From assembly GCA_002449305.1 (NCBI GenBank), contig DKDI01000044.1:57096-62524 (forward strand): a DNA stretch of 5,429 bases, written 5' to 3'. The translations under genes were made by a program, and so were the position numbers. Source of the stretch: Treponema sp. UBA6852. GTDB taxonomy: Bacteria; Spirochaetota; Spirochaetia; Treponematales; Treponemataceae. Shown here one piece after another: positions 4,912 to 5,429 of the stretch. The notes under the pieces were generated by a model. It saw nothing but the letters and a program-made list of their open reading frames with translations, was not told the origin of the DNA and ran no database searches. The number at the start of each line of letters is the position of its first letter. Position 1 is the stretch's first letter.

Positions 4912-5429
4912 ATGTATGAACAAATACTATCCTTAGTGACGTCATTTTTCAAGAGCATGAAAGGAAGCCTGATGTTTTCTTTTCTGCTCTCAAGGTGGAA
5001 TGGAAAACGAGGCCCCAAAAGAAGACTGAGCCCCGAGCAGATTGTCGCCCTGAATATCTACAGGTTCCATTTTAGAGTCGGCGACCTGAAGAATTACCAT
5101 AAGATGGTGAAGGAGCTCATGCATGATAAAGTTCCGGAGCTTACAAACTACGAGAACTTCCTGAAGGCTACAAACAAGTCGGCAGTCTTCATCCTTTCCT
5201 TTATGAACTTTTTAATGAGGCTGAACAGAATGAGCGGCTCAAAAATACATTATATGGACTCAACTCCAATATCAGTATGCATGAACCACAAGATTTACTC
5301 TCACAAGGTCACAAAAAAACATGCCAGAAGAAGCAAGTCGACAAAAGGCTGGTGGTATGGCTTCAAGATGAGCGGAATTTGCAACGAAAAAGGCGGATTG
5401 GAAAACATCATCTTTTCACATGCGAATGT
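4912..5429 (+). CDS. IS982-family transposase (3' end outside window)
   Basis: A DDE-type transposase that would cut and join the ends of its own element. The first 172 codons are open to the window edge; family members are about 290-300 aa, so roughly 40% is missing. The N-terminal 110 residues are helical and basic. The IS982 signature follows: HYMDSTPISVC (113-123) with the first catalytic Asp at D116, then HKV and a KSTKGWWYGFKM block (142-153). The remaining catalytic residues lie beyond the end. AAAAGGA stands 8 nt before the ATG, and a TTTACA/TAAAAT promoter lies further upstream. Codons such as CTG, ATC, AGG and GGC are frequent, unlike the A/T-ending codons of the ATPase and lipoprotein, suggesting recent acquisition. 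No frameshift or stop is seen in the visible part. Confidence 0.9.
   Translation, partial: MYEQILSLVTSFFKSMKGSLMFSFLLSRWNGKRGPKRRLSPEQIVALNIYRFHFRVGDLKNYHKMVKELMHDKVPELTNYENFLKATNKSAVFILSFMNFLMRLNRMSGSKIHYMDSTPISVCMNHKIYSHKVTKKHARRSKSTKGWWYGFKMSGICNEKGGLENIIFSHAN

Larger units (their letters stand above)
4838..5429 (+). mobile_element. IS982-family insertion sequence, left part only
   Basis: The transposase identifies the family. IS982 elements are about 1 kb, with a single transposase gene starting shortly after the left end, so the left boundary should lie between about 4838 and 4870. I cannot place the terminal inverted repeat or a target duplication because the right end is outside the window; the start given here is approximate. 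The interior is richer in G and C at third codon positions than the neighbouring genes, which fits an incoming element. Confidence 0.6.

Overview
The window looks like a chromosomal segment of a low-GC, host-associated spirochaete, most likely Treponema or a close relative. This is an inference from a relaxed spirochaete-type lipobox, a formylglycine-generating-enzyme-fold lipoprotein, a DUF4143-type ATPase and an IS982-type transposase. No rRNA or marker gene confirms it.

Left part (1-2773, all minus strand). Read in the direction of transcription, a secreted lipoprotein with a C-terminal FGE-sulfatase fold (1529-2773) comes first. It ends in an AT-rich terminator-like hairpin. A very small kinase-fold protein (962-1468) and a serine O-acetyltransferase, cysE (62-925), follow. 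These last two are tightly spaced and probably co-transcribed. A G8 homopolymer lies in the lipoprotein reading frame near its N-terminus and could make the gene phase-variable.

Middle (2774-3232). This 459-bp divergent intergenic region is the most unusual part of the window. It holds three layers of repeats: (i) a cluster of 28-bp hairpin repeats of the form GTCATT-N6-CTTGA-N6'-AATCT, whose arm sequences differ between copies but stay complementary; (ii) eight GGTAAATA/TATTTACC half-sites at an exact 11-bp pitch in alternating orientation (four 22-bp units), enclosed by an 11-bp inverted repeat; (iii) an A-rich 23-bp tandem repeat, CGCCGA plus an A-tract, that runs into the promoter and start codon of the next gene.

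Right part (3233-5429, plus strand). A DUF4143-type P-loop ATPase (3233-4510) is intact except for one in-frame TAA at codon 190. After it comes a 400-bp non-coding stretch with a 52-bp imperfect palindrome, decayed copies of the hairpin repeat and a set of crossing inverted repeats that includes a good intrinsic terminator. This leads to the promoter and the first 172 codons of an IS982-family transposase, which is cut off by the window end.

How the pieces fit. CysE makes O-acetylserine for cysteine synthesis. The mini-kinase's substrate is unknown. The lipoprotein, the ATPase with its repeat-rich control region, and the IS element look like accessory, variable content. The best candidate for something undescribed is the 11-bp-pitch half-site array and the 23-bp repeat in front of the ATPase.
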